Origin: a bacterium
GTDB lineage: Bacteria; Chloroflexota; Dormibacteria; UBA8260; Bog-877
Direction of reading: 5' to 3'
Length of the DNA stretch: 6,380 bases
NCBI GenBank assembly: GCA_021817025.1
Contig: JAKAWF010000203.1
Coordinates: 1-6,380 of the forward strand
Shown: piece after piece, positions 5,208 through 6,380 of the stretch
Layout of the letters: the number at the start of each line of letters is the position of its first letter
How positions within the stretch are numbered: position 1 is the first letter of the stretch
Made by a program: the position numbers and the translations under genes
Notes under the pieces: generated by a model
The model's database searches: none
What the model saw: only the letters and a program-made list of their open reading frames with translations
Told to the model about the DNA's origin: nothing

Positions 5208-6380
5208 CTACCGGGCCGTAACCGGGCCCTGCCCCCACGAACGCCCCAGCGCCAGTCCGCCAGCAGCCACCAGGCAGACCCCGAGGACGGCGATGACATC
5301 GCTGGCGCCCACCACGTCAGCCACCGCTCCCGCGACCAGCAGCGGCAGGGCGATGGCCAGGTTGATGAGCAGGAAGGCACCCCCGAAGATCCTGCCCCGG
5401 GTGGCCTCCTCGGTGCCCTCCTGGATCAGAACCAGACAGGGGATCAGCACGGCGCCCAGCCCGGCTCCGAAGATGACCGCCAGCCCGATGGCCAGAGGGA
5501 CCAGCGCCCCGTCCACGCCCAGTTGGCGGAGGACCGGAGGGAGGACACCCAGGACCAGCATCGCGGCCCCGGCCAGCGTGAGCCCGAGGGACGCCCTCCT
5601 CGCCCCTCCAGAGACCCCCGGCCGGCGGCTGATCAGTGTCCCGGCCAGCACCATGCCCACGGTGGCCGGCACCAGGAGGATGTAGCTGTCCTGCGGTCGC
5701 CGGAGCAGCACGTGCTGCATGTAGCCGGCGGAGAGAGCAAAGATGGTGAAGACGATCACCAGGGCCAGGGTCAGCATGCCGAAGGCGAACGGCAGTATCG
5801 GGCTCTCCCGGATCACCACCAGCACCTCGCGCACCTCGTCCACGGTCCGGCCGATCCCACGGGTGACGGAGTGGGACTCGCTGTGGGTGGCGGCCAGCCG
5901 GGCCCGGATCAGCCAGATGGCACCCGAGGCCAGGGCGAAGAGGCTGGCGCCGAAGTAGTAGGGGCCCTCCTGCCCCAGAACGCGCTGGGCCAGGGAGGCC
6001 AGGGGGACCGAGACGACGATGGTCATGACGATGGTCACGGTGAACAGCGAGGTGGCCGCCGGCACGTCCTCGCGCCGCACCAGGTTGGGGATGCTGGCCG
6101 CTTCTGCGGGAGCGAAAAGCTGCCCCACACCGGCGAAGACCAGGGTGATGGCATAGAGGGGCGCCACCTGGTGCTGCGCCACCCCCGTCAACTCCAAGAG
6201 GGGCACGCCCAGGACCAGGATCCCGCGGCTGAGGTTGGTCCACATCATGAGGACCTTCTTGTCGTAGCGGTCGGCGAAAATTCCGGCCGGCACCGAGAGG
6301 AACACGGCAGGGATGGTGTAGGCCAAAAGGAGGGCGGCGTCGCTGAGGTACAGGTGGGTGAGGGAGTAGATGTACAGGAG
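5208..6380 (-). CDS. MFS transporter (EntS/macrolide-exporter-like), N-terminus beyond the window
   Basis: About 390 residues of an inner-membrane major facilitator, read in one open frame to the right edge; the start and most of the first membrane helix lie outside. The frame enters with hydrophobic LYIYSLTHLYL, then a helix and the motif A loop GIFADRYDKKVLM between helices 2 and 3, followed by some ten more hydrophobic segments. LFAPAEAASIPNLV and IPCLVLIQEGTEEATRGRIFG are characteristic of the MFS_3 drug and siderophore exporter branch, which uses the proton gradient. A basic cytoplasmic loop around ARLAATHSESHSVTRGIGRT separates the two halves. The protein ends shortly after the last helix, with a short polar tail. 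It reads away from the right edge toward the zinc-ribbon gene. The cargo cannot be inferred. Confidence 0.9.
   Translation of the reverse strand, partial: LLYIYSLTHLYLSDAALLLAYTIPAVFLSVPAGIFADRYDKKVLMMWTNLSRGILVLGVPLLELTGVAQHQVAPLYAITLVFAGVGQLFAPAEAASIPNLVRREDVPAATSLFTVTIVMTIVVSVPLASLAQRVLGQEGPYYFGASLFALASGAIWLIRARLAATHSESHSVTRGIGRTVDEVREVLVVIRESPILPFAFGMLTLALVIVFTIFALSAGYMQHVLLRRPQDSYILLVPATVGMVLAGTLISRRPGVSGGARRASLGLTLAGAAMLVLGVLPPVLRQLGVDGALVPLAIGLAVIFGAGLGAVLIPCLVLIQEGTEEATRGRIFGGAFLLINLAIALPLLVAGAVADVVGASDVIAVLGVCLVAAGGLALGRSWGQGPVTAR

Noticed and set aside
5317..6243. Second minus-strand frame of 308 codons inside the exporter gene
   Set aside because: Gly/Pro/Arg-rich off-frame shadow; the other minus frame has clear membrane helices and MFS motif A.

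Overview
This is a GC-rich bacterial window, most likely from an actinobacterium or close relative. The taxonomic hint is a mycothiol-dependent maleylpyruvate isomerase family protein, since mycothiol is an actinobacterial thiol; high GC and a possible leaderless GTG start fit. No species can be named from the sequence.

Layout: (1) A threonyl-tRNA synthetase gene (thrS) occupies 1-1348 on the minus strand and runs off the left edge. It lacks the usual N-terminal TGS domain. (2) A tRNA-Val(GAC) gene (1422-1498) is divergent from thrS, with a consensus TATAAT upstream. (3) A mycothiol-dependent isomerase/DinB-like gene follows on the plus strand (1539-2204). (4) The stretch 2334-3530 has no intact gene but is not empty. 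On the minus strand it holds two decayed genes: a PEP-utilising enzyme swivel domain broken by three in-frame nonsense codons, and a transglutaminase-like protein with two nonsense codons, one frameshift and a lost N-terminus. (5) Directly upstream of them, on the same strand, is an intact AAC(6')-like GNAT acetyltransferase (3533-4150). (6) About 530 bases (4151-4684) hold no convincing gene but contain a cluster of strong GC-rich inverted repeats and a promoter-like TTGACA/TAACAT pair. (7) A small four-cysteine zinc-finger protein (plus) converges, with a 3-base gap, on a small CxxC/CxxC zinc-ribbon protein (minus). (8) The 3' part of an MFS exporter gene (minus) runs off the right edge and may be co-transcribed with the zinc-ribbon gene.

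The genes do not form one pathway. The left part is translation housekeeping. The centre is an accessory zone in decay, where one acetyltransferase survives next to broken neighbours. The right part is an exporter with small metal-binding proteins. I see no phage, IS element, CRISPR array or clear new multi-gene system. The most unusual points are the TGS-less ThrRS, the readable decay of the two pseudogenes, and the conflicting start signals of the small zinc-finger gene.
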